From Cristatella mucedo (lineage: Eukaryota > Bryozoa > Phylactolaemata > Cristatellidae): a stretch of DNA of 64,000 nucleotides. Below the pieces are notes generated by a model. The model did not search any database. It worked only from the letters and a program-made list of their open reading frames with translations, and had not been told where the DNA came from. The first letter of the stretch is position 1. Each line of letters starts with the position of its first letter. Positions 48,375-60,629 of this stretch are shown here, piece after piece. A program made the position numbers and the translations under genes. The stretch is from the NCBI GenBank assembly GCA_009760855.2, contig WPIO01000183.1, forward strand, positions 250,001-314,000, written 5' to 3'.

Positions 48375-49905
48375 ACCACCAAGTCGCAACGGAATCGTGC
48401 GAAAGAAAAACGCCATCGTTCGAAAGAGAAAATGCATCGTTCACAAGAGAGCCATCATCATTCACAAAAGATGCGGCTTCAACCACAAGAGATATAGCCT
48501 AGCACGGGAAAGAGCCTAGCGGTGGAAATAGATATAGCCTAGGGGTGGAAAGAATGCAACATGCAGTAGGGAGGCAGCATGTATGAGAGAGCCGGAAGCG
48601 TGAGGCCGGGAGTTTGCAGTGTACGGCAGAGAGACTGAAGCGGCCTGTAGAGAGGCACTGGGAGTGGAAGAGAAATTTCATTTTCCTACATAGAGACGTT
48701 ATGGTCCTCTAAAGACACGAAATCGTCAGCAAGAGAACGGCATCATTGAAAATAGTGACGTGATATTTCGCAAGAGATATGGCGTCAACCGAAACTTATA
48801 TGGCACGGACGCGTGAGGAAGACAAACTACAGCATGCAGCATAGAGATGCAGTCTGTATAGGAGCGCCAGACGAATGCAGAAGAGATTTTTTCGCATGCA
48901 GCAAAGAGACTGCTGCATACGACCGAGAGACGTTGCATGTGATAGAGATACGATCGTCTCCGAAAGAGCAACGCCACTGTTCACAAGAGATCCGAATTCG
49001 TTCGCAAGAGATACGGCATTGATCACGAGCCACACGGCATAGAAATATGCGGCACAGAGACTGCATTTTGTAGCGGTGAGATATAGCATACAGATAAAGG
49101 CCTGAAGCGTGCAATGAAGAGTTTAATGAATGCGGCTGATAGACTGAAGCCTGCGGCTGTGAGATGCACCTTGTGGCAGGGAGATAGCTACGTTCGCAAG
49201 AGCAAAAACATCGTCCGCAAGAGAGACGGCATCGTCTGCTAAAGAAATGGCGGTGTTCTAAAGAGAGACGGCATCTTTTTTGAAAGAGACCAAATCGTTC
49301 GCTTGAGAAAGGGCATCAACCACAACTTATACGGTGTGGTCGCATGGGGCCGAGAGACTGCAGCCTGCAGTAGACATTCGATACTTGTGTCAGAGATCCG
49401 TAAGTATGTGGCAAGTAGATTACAGCATGCGACAGAGAGACTATTCAATTGGCAGAGAGACACAACGTGTCGCAGACAGATAGCCTCGACCACGAGAGAC
49501 GGTATAGTTCGCATGATAGACAACATAGCTCACATCATTTGCTAGAGATAGGGCATCGTCCGCTTGAGAGACAGTACCGTTTGTAAGAGTGACTTCGAAA
49601 ATCGCAAGCGACATGGCTTGGCAGTAATTAGAAATGAGAATGCAGCACCCAGAGATGTGACGCAGGTTGTGTCAGAGAGCTAGAGTAGTGCGGCAGAGAT
49701 ACCCGAGCGTGCAGCAAAGACACGTATCGTGTAGTAGAGAGATGCAGCGTGTGGTAGAGATACAACATTGATTGCAAGACTCTCGGCATGGAAATATGTG
49801 GCACAAACACAGGGTTATTTAGCAGACACCTAGTATGTGGCTTCCAGCCAAAACCGTGTTGGAGGGAGTTTGAAGCGTGAGACATCGTTCGCCAAAGAGA
49901 CTTCT
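48375..49905 (+). repeat. 21-bp satellite B, block 1 (forward)
   Basis: Units near GTCCGCAAGAGAGACGGC recur every 21 bp, mixed with units containing CATGCAGCA. A higher-order element containing AACTTATATGGCACGG or a variant occurs near 48795 and 49322, so there is a longer period of several hundred bases. Confidence 0.85.
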
Positions 49906-52525
49906 ACAACAGCCAATGATCGCTCTTGTTGAAAACGCCGTTTCTCGTGCCTATAATACCGTCTCTATTGCAGACTATGCATTCTTTCCGCCGTGCCCTG
50001 CTTCTCTCTCGGTGGTGTTTCCAGCTTTTTACCCTAGGCTTGATCTTTCTTCTGCAAGCTGCAGTCTCTAAGGTGTACACTGCCCTGACTTACCTTTTGT
50101 GCTTTATAACGTATCTCTTGCAAACAATGCCGTCATTCATGCGGCTGATGCCGTCTCTCATACTGACGAAGCCACATATCGTTCGGATGATGCCGTCTCT
50201 CTTGCGAGTTTGGCTGTCTCTCCTGTCGGTGATTTCCACTTTGGCTGACGTCTGTGTTTATCTGTGTTATCTGTGTTTCGGACAACGTCGTCTCACTTGC
50301 TGACGATGCCGTATTCCTTTACACGATACAATCTCTCTGCCACAATCTGCATGTTTCTTCGGGGTGGTGCATTCTCTCTGCCGCCCGCTTTAGTCTCACT
50401 ACCCTACGCTAACGGCTCTTTAGAAAAGGCACTGTCTCCGTGCTCGGTGCAGACGTCTCTCCGACACATGCGCGCCTGCCGTATATCCTTCAGATGATGC
50501 CGCATCTAATGCAATTAGTGCCGTCTGTGTTGAGAATGATGTAATATTTGTGGTTGAAGACGCCTTCTCTCTTCCAAATGAATCTATCTGTTGTAAACGA
50601 CGCCGTTTTTCTGCCACTTGGTGCGATCTCTATACCGAACAATGTAGTCTCTCTGCCACCTTCTTCCCGTTCTCGACCATAAGCTGTGTCATTCTGGGCA
50701 TGCTGGAGCTTCGCTGCTGCTAATTCTGCTGCTAATTCCATGATTTATCTCTTGCGTTTAATAACGTATCTCTTGGAAATAATGCGGTCTGCTTTTCGGA
50801 TGATCCCGCCTCTTTAGACGATGCCGTATTTGTCTCGCATAGTGCGTTTATCGGCGGCTCGGCGCGGTCTCTCTGCCGAACGCTGTAGTCTCTCTGCCGT
50901 AAGCTGATGGGCTATCTACCATAGGCAGCGTCTTTCTGCTGCAGTTTCTCTTCTGCACATTTCCATGCCGTAGCTCTTTCGGTTGATGCCGTGTCTGTTG
51001 TAAAAGATGCCGTATCTCTTGTGGTTGATGCCTTCTCTTTTGTGAATAAGGCTGAATCTCTTGAGGACGATGCCATCTCTCTTGCATTAGTTGTCGTCTT
51101 TGTTGCAAACGATGCCGTTTTATTTGTAGACGATGCCGCCTCTCTTGCAAACGATGCAGTTTCTCTGCCACACACTGAATCGTTCCTTCGGGCTGTGCAG
51201 TCTACCTTCCGAACGCTCTCGGTCTTGGCAGCAAATTTCTGGCTCTTTACCACTGGCTGCTTTGGTTTGCTACACACTCCAGTCTTTCTGACCCATACTT
51301 TCAGATCCTATCTCTATGGATCGACACTGTATCTCTTAGGAATGACTCTGTCAGTTTCGCCGATGATGCTGTTTTCCTTTCGGATGCTGTTGTTTCTATT
51401 TAGAACATTGCCGTCTTCTGCCACACACTGCGACTTTCTGCCGCAGTGCTTTCTCTCTGAAGCAGGTCGGACTCTTTTTTGCATTACATTACATTACATG
51501 TTTCCGATTTTCTACCACAGGCTGGCGGTTTCTGCCGTATGCTGCAGTATCTCTGCTGCCCACGTCCAAGCCGTGTATCTTGAGCTTGATGCATTATCTT
51601 TTGGAAACAATGCCATCTGTCTAGCTGACGATGCCGTCTATCTTTCGGACAACGATGTCTCTCTTTCGGATGCTGCCGTCGCTGATGTAGACGTTGCCGT
51701 GGTTCTGCTACATGCTTTGTCTTCCTGCTGGACGTTGTGGTCTCTGCTTAGCACGCTGTGGTGTGGCCGTGGCATGCTTCCGGATCTCTACCGTAGGCTA
51801 CGGCGTTCTTTTGAATGCTGCAGTCTCTTTTGTGCACACTTTCATGCTTTATATCTTGTGGTTGATGCCGTATCTCTTGCAAAAACTCCGTCTGTCTTAC
51901 AGATAATGCCGCGTATCTTGCAGACGAGGCCATCCCTCTCGCGGATGATGCCATCTCTCTTGCAAATGATGCTGTGCGTCGTGCTGGCGATGCGATCTCT
52001 TTTGCGGACGATACAATGAGTATTTTGAAACGTGCCGTCATACTTGCGACCTATGTCGTCTCTCTTAGGCGATCCTGTATATCTGCCACACACTGCGTTT
52101 TTCTTCCCTACGGTGCCGTCTCTCCGACGCACGCTTACGGCTCTCTAGCACAAGATGCATCTATTTGCAGCATGCTGCAGTCTCTGTGACTAAAACATCT
52201 ATTATGGACCTCGTGCGGTTGATGCCGTGCCTCTTGCCAAAATGCCCTCTGTCAGGCGGATGATGCCTTCTCTATTGTAGACGATGCCGTATTTCAGCCA
52301 CACGCTGCATCGTTCTGCTTCACCGTTCGGTCAATCAACCGCACGCTGTAGTCTCTCTGCAGCATGCTACCGGCTCTCCACCATAGGTTGCGTTTTCACT
52401 CTGCGTTCTGCAGTAACAATGCTGCACACTGGTATGCCGTATCTGTCGCGGTTGTTGCCTTATCTCTTAACAACGATGCTATATGTCTTGCGGTGTTTGC
52501 CGTTGCTCTAGCTGCCGGCAATAAG
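49906..52525 (-). repeat. 21-bp satellite B, block 2 (reversed)
   Basis: The same family in reverse complement, with the plus strand carrying GATGCCGTCTCTCTTGCG. A 342-codon plus frame at 50991-52019 results from the 7-codon period and is not a gene. A short ATTACATTACATTACATG at 51484 resembles a LINE-B tail. Confidence 0.87.
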
Positions 52526-55500
52526 TAAGTACACAGGGGCAGCCAGCGACAGAGATGCAGCCAATGGATGCAAACATACAGCTGCTCGTGGACAAGAGAC
52601 GGCAGCTCGCGATCAGAGACAGCAGCTTGAGGCATAGAGACTGGAGCTCGTGACACCCAGACGGCAGCTCACGGCATCGCGATGGCTGCTCTCGGCAAAA
52701 AGACATCTGCTTGCTGCAGAGAAACGGTGGCTCGTGGAAGAGATGCTACAGCTTGTGCTAGAAGCATGCAGCTCGCGGCCGGCTGACGGCAGATTTCGGC
52801 GTGGAGACGGAAGCTCGCAGCAAAGAAAAGTCAGATAGCAGCAAAGGAACGGCAGCTTTCAGCAAAAAGATGCCCGTCTGCTTCATACTGACGGCAGCTT
52901 GTTTTAGAGAGACGTCAGATCAATGAAGAGATACAAAAGCTTGCAGCACAGACACGGCATTTCCTGACAGAGAGTTATTAGAAAGGGGTAGCTTAAGGCA
53001 GAGAGACGACAGCTCGCCGGAGAGAGATGGAGATTCCGGCAGAGAAGGCAGCTCGTGAAAGAGAGACGTGAGCTTGTGGCAAAGAGACAGCAGCTAGCGG
53101 CGGAATAGCTGCAGCTCGAAGCTGAATGGCGGTAGATCACGGACAAGAGATGGCAGCTTGCGGCAGAGATGCAGCAGCTCCTGAAAGTTATGAATTATAC
53201 AGAAGCCAGCTAGCGTCACAGAGCCAGCAGCTTGCAAAGGAGACATGGCAGCTCGCGGCGGAGAGAAGACAGCTATAGGAAGAGAGAGCAGCTAGCCGTG
53301 GACAGACGGCTGCTTGCGGTAAAGAGACGGCAGATTGCAGAAGTGAGAGTGGAGCTCGCGGCAGAGGGACGGCAGATCGACATAGACAGGCGGCAGCTCG
53401 ATATACAGAAACAGCTGCTCTTGGCAGTTAGATTTCACCTTTCGCAACACGGATGGTAGCTCGCTACAGACAGACGGCCGCTTGAGGCAGAGATACCACA
53501 GCTTGCGGAAGAGAGACGGCAGACCAGGCAGAAAATTGGAGGCTGTCTGCAAAGAGACATCAGCCAGCAACCAAAAGACGGCTGCTCTCGAGGAAAACAG
53601 AAGGCAGCTCTCGGTGGATAGAAGGCAGCTTGTTAAAGAAACGGCACCTCGCGGCGGAGAAAAATCAGCTAGCGGCAGTGAGATGTCTTCTCGCAGCAGA
53701 GACACGGCAGCTCGTCGAAAAGATGCTGTATTTAGAGGCTAAAACGAAGCAGCTGACGGCAGGCTAACGGTAGCTTGCGGCATGGAGACTGCATCTCAGG
53801 GCAGATCATGGCTGGGATATGGCAGCTCGCGAAGGAGACACTGTGATTCGCAGCATTGAAGCTCGGCGCTTAGTGATGACGACAGCTCGCTACAGAGGGA
53901 CAACTTATCGATGCAGAGAGACAACCGCCTGCGGCAGAGAAACGGCAGGTTGCGACGATGATGTGGAAGCTTGTGCAACTGAGGCATCGGGAAGACGGCA
54001 GCTAGCACATGAGTGACTGCATATAGCGGTAGAGAGACTACGGATCGCTGCACAGAGGCGGCATATTGTGGCGGAGAGACGGCTGCTGACCACTCTAAAG
54101 TAGCTGGGAGAGGCAACTCGTGGCTGAAAGATCTTGCAGTAAAGACAGCTCGACTCAATGCAGAGCATCGTCACCAAGCTGCAAAGAGACAACAGCTCAC
54201 AGCAGGGATGCGGCAGCTGGCGAGGGAAAGACAGTAATTTGCGGCAGAAAAATGGCCGCTAGCTGCTGAGGGACAGGAGATCACGATAGAGATACGGCTC
54301 CTTATGGCAGCAAGACGGTAGGTTGCATAGAAGATACGGAGGCCAGCCAGCGGCAGAATGGCTGCAGCTCGCTTCGCAGAGGCAGCCGATCGTCCCGCAC
54401 CGTCTACCGCTCCCGACGAAGAGGCTGCAGCTGGCTGCAAAAAAGAAGCGGCTAGGATATGGTAGATCGCCGCAGGGTGACGGATGCTAGCTACAGAGAG
54501 ACTGTAGCTCCTAGCAGAGAGACGGTAGCTCTCGGCAGAAGAACAGAAGTTCCCGATAGAGAGACGACCACTTGCGGCAAAGATGTGAAAGCTGGCGGTA
54601 GTTAGTAAGTAGAAAGGGGAAGTTCGTAGATGAGAGACGACAGCTAACCGCAGAGCGAAGGCGATTGCGTCAATGAGACGGTGGATCACTTCAAAGGGAC
54701 TGCAGCTCGTAGCAGAGAGACTGTAACTGGTCGTAGAGAGACGGCAACGCGAGGTAGATAGGCTGCAGCTCCGGCAGAGAAGCTTCAGCTCGCGAGAGAT
54801 GAACTTTAGCTCGCGGCTGGGGTAAAGCAGATTGAACCAGAGAAACGGCAGCTTGCGGCAGAGACGGGAAAGCTAGTAGCAGTGAGTAAGGAGAGATTGG
54901 AAGCAGGCGTCAGAAAGAAGGCCGCTAACAGCAGAGAGACGGCGATCGTAGCAAGGAGACGGAATCTCACGGCAGAGTGACTGAAGCTCATTGCAGAGAG
55001 ACGGCAGGTTGTGGCAGACAGACGGCTTCTCGCGGCTGCAACATGGTAGCTGGCGGCACTAAGAAAGTTGACTGACCAGCTCGAGACAAACAGAAGGCAT
55101 CACATGGCCGAGCGACGGGGCAATTGCAGAAAGGAGACGGCAGCTCGTGGCAGAGTGACGAAAGGTCGCAGCAGGGAGAGACGGCACATCACGACAGAAA
55201 GACGGCAGCTGTCTGGAAACAGGCGGCAATAGGCGGTGAAAGAATGGCCGGTCGCGGAAGAGAGACGGCAGCTTGCAGGAGAGACTCGGCAGCTGGTGGC
55301 ACTAAGCAAGCCGAGAGGGGCAGCTCACAGCAGATATACGCCTGCTAGCAGCACAGAGATCGTGGTGACAATAGATGTGGCAGAGAGACGGGCATGTCAC
55401 ATCGGAGAATCGGAGCTTGCTGCAGTAAGGCAGAGGAGGAGACGGCAGCTCTTAGATAAGAAACTGCATCTCGCGGTAGAGAGACGGTTGATTGCTGCAG

Positions 55501-55947
55501 AGAGAAGGCAAATCGATTCAGTGAGGCGGCAGCTCGCGGAAATGAGGCAGCCAGGAGACGGCACCTCGCGGCGTCGAGACAGTATCTTACTGATTAGAGA
55601 GAGCTTCTCCCGGCAGAGAAATGGCTCCTTTAGGCGGTGAGACGGCAGCTCGCGTCAGAGACACATTTGCTCACGGCAAAGAGGCTGCACTTCATGCCTG
55701 AAATTCCTGAAGCTCGTGTCGCAGGTCTGCAAATCGCAGCAGAGAGGTTGCAGCTCGCGGCAGAGAGACGAAAGCTCGTGGCTTAGAAATGGTCACTCGA
55801 GACAGAGAGATGGCAGCTTGTTTCAGAGGAATTTCAGATTTTGCCAGATAGGTGAGAGCTTGCGGGAGAGACGGGGAAGCACTCGGCAGTGAGTAAGTAG
55901 AAAGGAGTTCTCGTGGCACAGAGATGGCAGCTAACGGCAGAGAAACT
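52526..55947 (+). repeat. 21-bp satellite B, block 3 (forward variant)
   Basis: Core GACGGCAGCTCGCGGCAG every 21 bp. This is a variant of the same framework as blocks 1-2, sharing GAGACGGCA. A marker like GTAAGTAGAAAGGGG recurs near 54605, 54885 and 55890, indicating higher-order units. The LTR at 55948 interrupts it. Confidence 0.9.
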
Positions 55948-57282
55948 TGTAGCGCCCTGCTGGCTTTGGCTGAATTTTAGCGCGAACAAGAGCTGTTCGG
56001 CTGCGGGCTAGAGCCCCTTTGTCCTGGAGCAGTGAGCTAGAGAGGAGCTTCAGTGCGGTTAGAGAGGAAGCGCTTAGGAGCAGGCCAGGAAGCTCGGAGA
56101 CGAGCAGCGGCGATTCGGCCTTTAGAATTGGTCCGATACTCGCGGAAGCTGCTGATTGATGTTGGCTGGCCTGTCAACCTCCGCCTTCACTCGGTCCAAG
56201 AAAGAATCGTCTGGAACCCATTCGCCATTCAAGCTGGACAGAGGGGACATTCCAGTGGCCTGGTGCCGGTATTAGTTCCTTACAGTAATGGGCCATGGTG
56301 TCGGGCCCAATACCACTAAGCTCTTGCCCCATTGTCTCAGCCAAGTATTTAAGAGTCGAGCGACGCTCGCTCTGGGTCTTTTGCCTCGTGTCTTTTGGTC
56401 TTTGGTCCGGCTCTGCGCCTCGACGCCGTCGGGCACTCGTTTCTCTAAAAAGCGAGGGAGGAGGGTGGGCTGTCCGCCGACGATGGACGGAACAGGACGA
56501 GACAGCTCTAGGAGGATTCGGTGGAACCCCACCGAACACGGTCGTATCGCGCCCGAGCTGGCATTTTGTGTGTTCATTCGTGTTTTGTGTTTCTTTTGTG
56601 TCGTGTGTGTGAGCGCTAGCACGTGCTTTCAGCATAGGGATTTGCCGGCGCGAGCTAGGCGTAGTCGGCGTGTGTGGAGCTCTAGTTCACCGGGTAGGGT
56701 TTAGGCTCCGGGTCGCGCTTCAGTGTGGAGAAGTATTTCCTCCGCAGGAGTGCTTGAGTTGGCGTGTGTGGAGTATTCCGGTCGCACTGGTGGAAACCGA
56801 GTTCTAGTTCACCGGGTAGGGTTTAGACTCCGGTTCGCACTTCAGTGTGGAGAAGTACTCCCTCCGCTCGAGTGTTTAAGTTGGCGTGTTTGGGGTATTC
56901 TCTCGGCACAGGTGGGAACGGATTCCTAGTTCACCGGTTAGGGTTTAGGGTCCGGGTCGCGCTTAGTGTAGAGGAGTATTCCCTCTGCAAGAGTGTTGAA
57001 CGTGCGAGGAGTGTGGAGATAAAGCTGAACTAGACGCGCAGCGACTTTGTGCGCTTGCGAATAAAGTTCAGTAAAATCCCCAATTTGTGTGTTTTGCTTC
57101 CAATTCACGCCGCGGACTCACGACCCCCTTTAGTAACGGTAAGCAGGTCAGCGCCAGAAACGCTCGTTTCTTGGCGGCCAGCTTATTGCGCGTAGGCGCG
57201 CACCGAACGGCATTAGGCGATAGGCTACGCCTCTAGGTGAGCGGCAGGTCAAGCTAGACCCCGCCGAGCCTTCGGCGTTACA
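55948..57282 (+). mobile_element. Solo LTR-A, copy 3 (1.34 kb)
   Basis: It begins TGTAGCGCC and ends GGCGTTACA with a perfect duplication AACT on each side (AAACT if the terminal A is counted as flank). TATTTAAG at 56346, AATAAA at 57060, and about three internal repeat units of roughly 120 bp (56716-56990). It is inserted into satellite B, so it is younger than that array. Confidence 0.78.
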
Positions 57283-57815
57283 AACTGCGATCGTAGCAAG
57301 AAGACGGCAACTCGGGGCACAGTTGGCTCGCGACAAGGAAACAGCAGCACGCGGCCGAGAGACGTAAGCTCTCGTAAGAGAGACAGAAGATAGCGGCAGA
57401 TAGTGGGCAGCTTAAGGCAGGCAGATCGCAGCCTGCTGCAGGAACACGTCCGCTCGCCAAAGAGTAAGTTGAACCTGCGGAAAAGATCCTGCAGCTGGCG
57501 GCAGAAACTATTCAGCTCTTCGCAGGCAGACGGCAGCTCGCGGCACTGAGATGGCACTTCACCGTAAAGGGAAGGCAGATTGCTGCAGAGAGACAGCAGC
57601 TCGTGGAAAACACTCGGCAGTTCACTGCAAACACATAAAAGCACGCGACAAAGTGAAGGCAGTTCACTGCAAAGTGACGGTAGGTCGATGCAGTGATCTG
57701 TTAGCTTACGGCAGAGACGTGGCAGCTCATGGCAGGGAGTAAGTAGAGAGGGGAGCTCGAGGTTGAGATAGGAAAGCTACTGGCAAAGAGACGGCAGCTA
57801 GCTGCAGAGTGTGTC
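57283..57815 (+). repeat. 21-bp satellite B, block 3 continued
   Basis: The same forward units continue after the LTR, including the GTAAGTAGAGAGGGG marker near 57740. Confidence 0.88.
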
Positions 57816-58110
57816 AGCAGCTTCTGCCACCTACGGCGAGCTGCCACAAGCTGCCGCTGGCTACTGCGAGCTGACGCCTGCTGCCGTGAGCTAATGCAAG
57901 ACGCTGGGAGTTGCCTCTAGGTGCTGCTAGATGCCGGGAGCTGCCGCAAGCTTCCGTGAGCTGTCGCCAACTGCCAATATCTGTCGCAAAGGGCAGGAGA
58001 TTCTGCAAACTGCCGCTAGATGTCATCTTCCTTCTGCCGTATGACATCTCTATGCTGCGAGGTCATGCCTCTTTGCTGTGAGCTACCGAATCTCTTTCAC
58101 GAGCTGCTGC
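57816..58110 (-). repeat. Satellite B, block 4 (reversed, shorter units)
   Basis: The plus strand now carries GAGCTGCCGCAAGCTGCCG-type units, the reverse of block 3, with shortened periods. Confidence 0.75.
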
Positions 58111-58125
58111 GAGCGGCCTTGATGT

Positions 58126-58290
58126 GTCTCGAGGTGCGAGGGGTGCCGCGAGGGGTGCCCCGAGGGTTGCCCCCAGGGTTGCTGCGAGGGGTCCCGCGAG
58201 GGGTGCCACGAGGGGTGCCCCGAGGGGTGCCCCGAGGGGTGCCCCGAGGGGTGCTGCGAGGGGTGCCGTGAGGGGTGCCCCGATGTGCGC
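58126..58290 (+). repeat. 12-bp G-rich tandem array
   Basis: About thirteen copies of GAGGGGTGCCCC or GAGGGGTGCCGC. The G4 and C4 runs could form G-quadruplex or hairpin structures. Its 4-codon frame (RGVP repeats) is not evidence of a gene. Confidence 0.93.
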
Positions 58291-58390
58291 AAGGTACATG
58301 AAGTGCCGTGAGGTGCCGTGACAAACCGTTGGTATCTGCTGAAGCCACAGATAGACTGAATGCTTGCTTTCCCGATATTCGATCCCCGAT

Positions 58391-59335
58391 GCCGGAAAAC
58401 TTCTTGAAACTAAATGACAATAAAACCGAACTGCTGCTCATAGGAAACCATAAGCCTGTGGCTATATCAAAAGGCTGAGCCCTTCTAATAGGTGCTGCTG
58501 TTGTGCAACCATCACCACGTGATCGAAATTTAGGTCTCGTTTTCGACTACTGCCTCAATTGTAAAAGCTTCATTCAGAAGACTACTGTTACAGCTAGCTA
58601 TCAAGTCCGATACCCAATCAATAATATGAGCTGTCCTCCACAGTGGATTTTAAAAAACCTAACTAGTGCCTTAGTTCTGTCTCCGCTTAATTATAGTAAA
58701 TCCCGTCTGGCTGAACTACCAAAAAAAAGCAATTAGGCAACGGCAGCTTACAATGAAGATGGCTGCAAGGCTAGTCTTTAAATCCCAGAGGTTTGAGCAC
58801 TATCCGTTTTGCTAAAAGAGCTGGGATAGATGGCGGTTTAGCAACGGATATAGAGCACTGTTCTTACACTGACCCACAAGGCCCGACACGGCTTGTCTTC
58901 TTCATACCTAGCTGAACTGCTGCATCAGTTTCAGCTTGTTCGCACCATCAGGTCCTGCATGGGCAAAAAGGCGGTTTCTTTTCACCACTTAATTACCGGT
59001 GGTGACAGAAGCTTCAGTTCTGCAGGTCCTAGACTGTGAAACTCACTTCCACATTTTTTACGAAACGACAACTACTCACCTACTGCCGACAATGGCTCAT
59101 CGTTATCAGTGGTCCTGAGATGCCACTTCCATGCTACTGTCTACACCAACTTCTCTCCTTACTCTGCTATGCTTCCCATTTTCTCTTTGTCGAGTAAGCC
59201 GAAGTCTGTTGGTTACCGAATGCTTACCAAAAGACGCTTACGCTGTGAGTGTGCTATACAAAACTCTCCTGCGTAACACCGACATGGTCTTATGACTTTG
59301 TGGTGTTACAGCCGGAGATACTTTACATAATATTA
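58391..59335 (+). pseudogene. LINE-B fragment
   Basis: It starts NFLKLNDNKTELLLIG, continues LGLVFDYCLNCKSFIQK and LVLSPLNYSKSRLAELPKK, then broken frames of the RT C-terminus, and a 3' UTR ending near 59335. It is the longest LINE-B copy here and carries several frameshifts. Confidence 0.82.
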
Positions 59336-59394
59336 CGGGCGGGAGTAGATCACATGACCGAGTGGTCATTCACCCATGCCTCTACTCAATCAGC

Positions 59395-59563
59395 TATGAG
59401 CCGTGATGGAACAATAGGTAAGGCGGTTGCTTTCACGACTTCGGTCCCAAGGTCGTGGGTTCGATTTCTGCGGTGGGCGATCCTTTATCGCCACTGCAAG
59501 CGGTGGTGAAAGCCGTAAAGGCTCTTCTGTCGCTATACTAAAAGAGGCTGTTTAATCAGCTGG
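59395..59563 (+). mobile_element. SINE-B copy
   Basis: tRNA-like head (AAGGCGGTTGCTTTCACGA; B box GGTCGTGGGTTCGATTTC), body GCCACTGCAAGCGGTGG, end CTGTTTAATCAGCT. About 90 percent alike by eye to the copy at 6937-7112. Confidence 0.78.
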
Positions 59564-59652
59564 AATGACGACCCGGCCGCAGAGGCCTTATGCACTTTTG
59601 CCCTGTCAGGCTAGGGTGGGGTAACATGGCGGTGATCCTACGCCCACAAAGG
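59564..59652 (-). mobile_element. LTR-B-like element, truncated
   Basis: On the minus strand it starts TGTGGGCGTAGGATCACC, with CCCTAGCCTGACAGGG and CTCTGCGGCCGGG in the same order as the first 85 bases of the 26682 element. The rest is missing. Confidence 0.6.
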
Positions 59653-59819
59653 CTCACACCCAGTCACTCAGCTGTAACCAATGCGACGACATCAAATGAT
59701 TTATCCGCAAAGCGGATCGAAAAGCGTGCGCTCGAACCGGATTTTGTTTTCCGGAGGCAAAGAAGTCACATTGGAAGGCTCAGATGAAATCGCTGGCTTT
59801 AAAGTAGGCGATGGTGTAT

Positions 59820-59990
59820 GTATGTATGTATCTCCATCTATAACTCCGAAAAATCACAAAGACCATGTGGGTGTTAGGCAAGAATGATTTTCTATAGCGC
59901 ATTCACAACCTAAGTGGCTTTCTTCATGCAATCAGTAGCCCACGGACTTCGTCTCACCCAACAAAGAAAACGTGGGAAGCATAGCAATAG
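59820..59990 (-). mobile_element. LINE-B 3' UTR fragment
   Basis: It matches the minus-strand 3' UTR at 34516-34690 (for example ACTTCGTCTCACCCAAC, plus-strand reading). No RT portion. Confidence 0.65.
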
Positions 59991-60629
59991 CCCCCCTCAA
60001 CATCGAGGGTCCCGCACTCTACCGAATTTTCCCATACAACTACACTTCGTCCTCACCAGTTATTCCCAAATCTTGCTTATCTGATTACATGCTGATCTCA
60101 TTCAGTCAACTATGTGTGCCTCCTCCTATAGAGTTACCTGTGAATCATGAAAGTTCAAGACTCTTGACAGCGATGCCGTCCATGCGAGAATAGCTGCTTC
60201 ACCTCGGCTGGTCAATCTACTTCACGACACGGCATCATTGGAATATTGCTACAACATGACACGAGCTGACATTTTCAACGAGTTTTTACCCATGACTAAG
60301 AGCACTGTGCTCTCTCGCCCACCACAGACATTAATCCATTAATCTAGCTAGATCTACTAAGCACAAGCTTTAAAAAGCTTTGAAAAGATCAGGATTGATA
60401 GCCTATTGACAGTTATAATAGGATTTCTGTAGATCGCACTAATTAATTATATCAAAGGTCAAGTCTAGCTTCTCTCAATTCCATGTAGCACCTAAACGTC
60501 TAAATTCAAGCAGCTCACTAGTGACCTCATCTTGATGTTCGTCTCAACCAAAGAAGACAACTAGTCTTTTGAACCCTATTTCTGCTGTCCTGCTTCTACG
60601 AAGCACTGATCTGCTGCTGCCACGCTTAA
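59991..60629 (+). pseudogene. Decayed sequence, possibly LINE-A 5' part
   Basis: Near 60210-60300 one frame reads HLVNLLHDTASLEY, then FNEFL, which would suit the stretch between the endonuclease and RT of an L2-like LINE. The support is weak. Confidence 0.3.

Noticed and set aside
50991-52019. A 342-codon plus-strand open frame
   Set aside because: It is the 7-codon readout of the 21-bp satellite. It has no start context, no splice sites and no non-repeat domain.
52530-55940. A long noncoding RNA or gene cluster
   Set aside because: The sequence is entirely accounted for by 21-bp satellite units. Any transcription would need RNA data.
58126-58321. RGVP / APLG repeat proteins on both strands
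   Set aside because: Four-codon readouts of the 12-bp array, open on both strands with no flanking coding sequence.
59395-59563. A tRNA gene
   Set aside because: Only the promoter boxes resemble a tRNA. The cloverleaf is not kept, and the sequence recurs as a SINE with a common body.
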